This document shows positions 14,597 to 14,668 of a stretch of DNA of 14,668 nucleotides, one piece after another. Position 1 is the stretch's first letter. Each line of letters starts with the position of its first letter. The stretch covers positions 1 through 14,668 of the forward strand of contig DCGR01000007.1 in NCBI GenBank assembly GCA_002315285.1, written 5' to 3'. This DNA comes from Bacteroides sp. UBA1773 (GTDB taxonomy: Bacteria; Bacteroidota; Bacteroidia; Bacteroidales; Bacteroidaceae). A program made the translations under genes and the position numbers. Below the pieces are notes generated by a model. That model saw only the letters and a program-made list of their open reading frames with translations, did no database searches and was not told the DNA's origin.

Positions 14597-14627
14597 ATTT
14601 TTAACTATTTATCGTGTATTTTTAACT
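14597..14627. repeat. 10-bp direct repeat with 21-bp period in AT-rich upstream region
   Basis: ATTTTTAACT occurs at 14597-14606 and 14618-14627, two helical turns apart and just upstream of the promoter-like sequence at 14635-14666. It may be a regulator site or simply AT-rich DNA that aids promoter opening. Confidence 0.35.
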
Positions 14628-14634
14628 CGTAAAA

Positions 14635-14666
14635 ATTGTGTATTTCATTGATTATTAGTAATTTTG
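14635..14666 (+). promoter_or_regulatory. Probable promoter for a gene beyond the right edge
   Basis: ATTG (14635-14638, three of four bases of TTTG), a 20-base spacer and TAATTTTG (14659-14666, full TAnnTTTG match) have the same layout as the two promoters at 13491-13577. It points out of the window, so the gene it would serve is not visible. Confidence 0.5.
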
Positions 14667-14668
14667 CT

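Overview
The window looks like chromosomal DNA of a gut-type member of the Bacteroidales (Prevotella/Bacteroides relatives). Evidence: Bacteroidetes-type promoters (TTTG, a 20-base spacer, then TAnnTTTG) with no clear Shine-Dalgarno sequences, lipoproteins with short SPII signals, a fused E1 alpha/beta 2-oxoacid dehydrogenase, an M64 peptidase, and WbsX/GH99-like and BNR_4 proteins typical of this phylum. No mobile element, CRISPR array, tRNA or rRNA was found.

Layout. (1) 1-1506, minus strand: a compact operon read right to left, an Lrp/AsnC regulator, then folA (dihydrofolate reductase), then thyA (thymidylate synthase, cut by the left window edge). (2) 1507-1592: a short divergent control region with a 13-bp direct repeat at 22-bp spacing and a perfect 10-bp inverted repeat formed by two opposed TATCTTTG elements. 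(3) 1593-8076, plus strand: an exported-protein cluster made of a secreted M64 metallopeptidase, two tandem paralogous GH99-like (WbsX-type) lipoproteins, a twin-arginine-signal FAD oxidoreductase and a BNR_4 beta-propeller lipoprotein, closed by an intrinsic terminator. (4) 8077-8190: convergent terminators, including a 57-nt hairpin. (5) 8191-13413, minus strand: a 2-oxoacid dehydrogenase operon in the order E2, E3 (lpdA), fused E1 alpha/beta. (6) 13414-13614: back-to-back promoters. (7) 13615-14196, plus strand: a small YqiA-like alpha/beta hydrolase. (8) 14197-14668: no convincing gene; it ends in an AT-rich stretch with a direct repeat and a promoter pointing out of the window.

How the genes work together. 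folA and thyA form the dTMP/tetrahydrofolate cycle. The E2-E3-E1 genes encode a whole 2-oxoacid dehydrogenase complex whose substrate cannot be fixed from sequence. The exported cluster is the most interesting part: a protease, two putative glycosidases that keep the paired GH99-type glutamates, a redox enzyme and a propeller protein of a fold used by polysaccharide lyases, with no SusC/SusD in view. It may be a small, poorly described system for breaking down a glycoprotein or an unusual polysaccharide; that function is inference.
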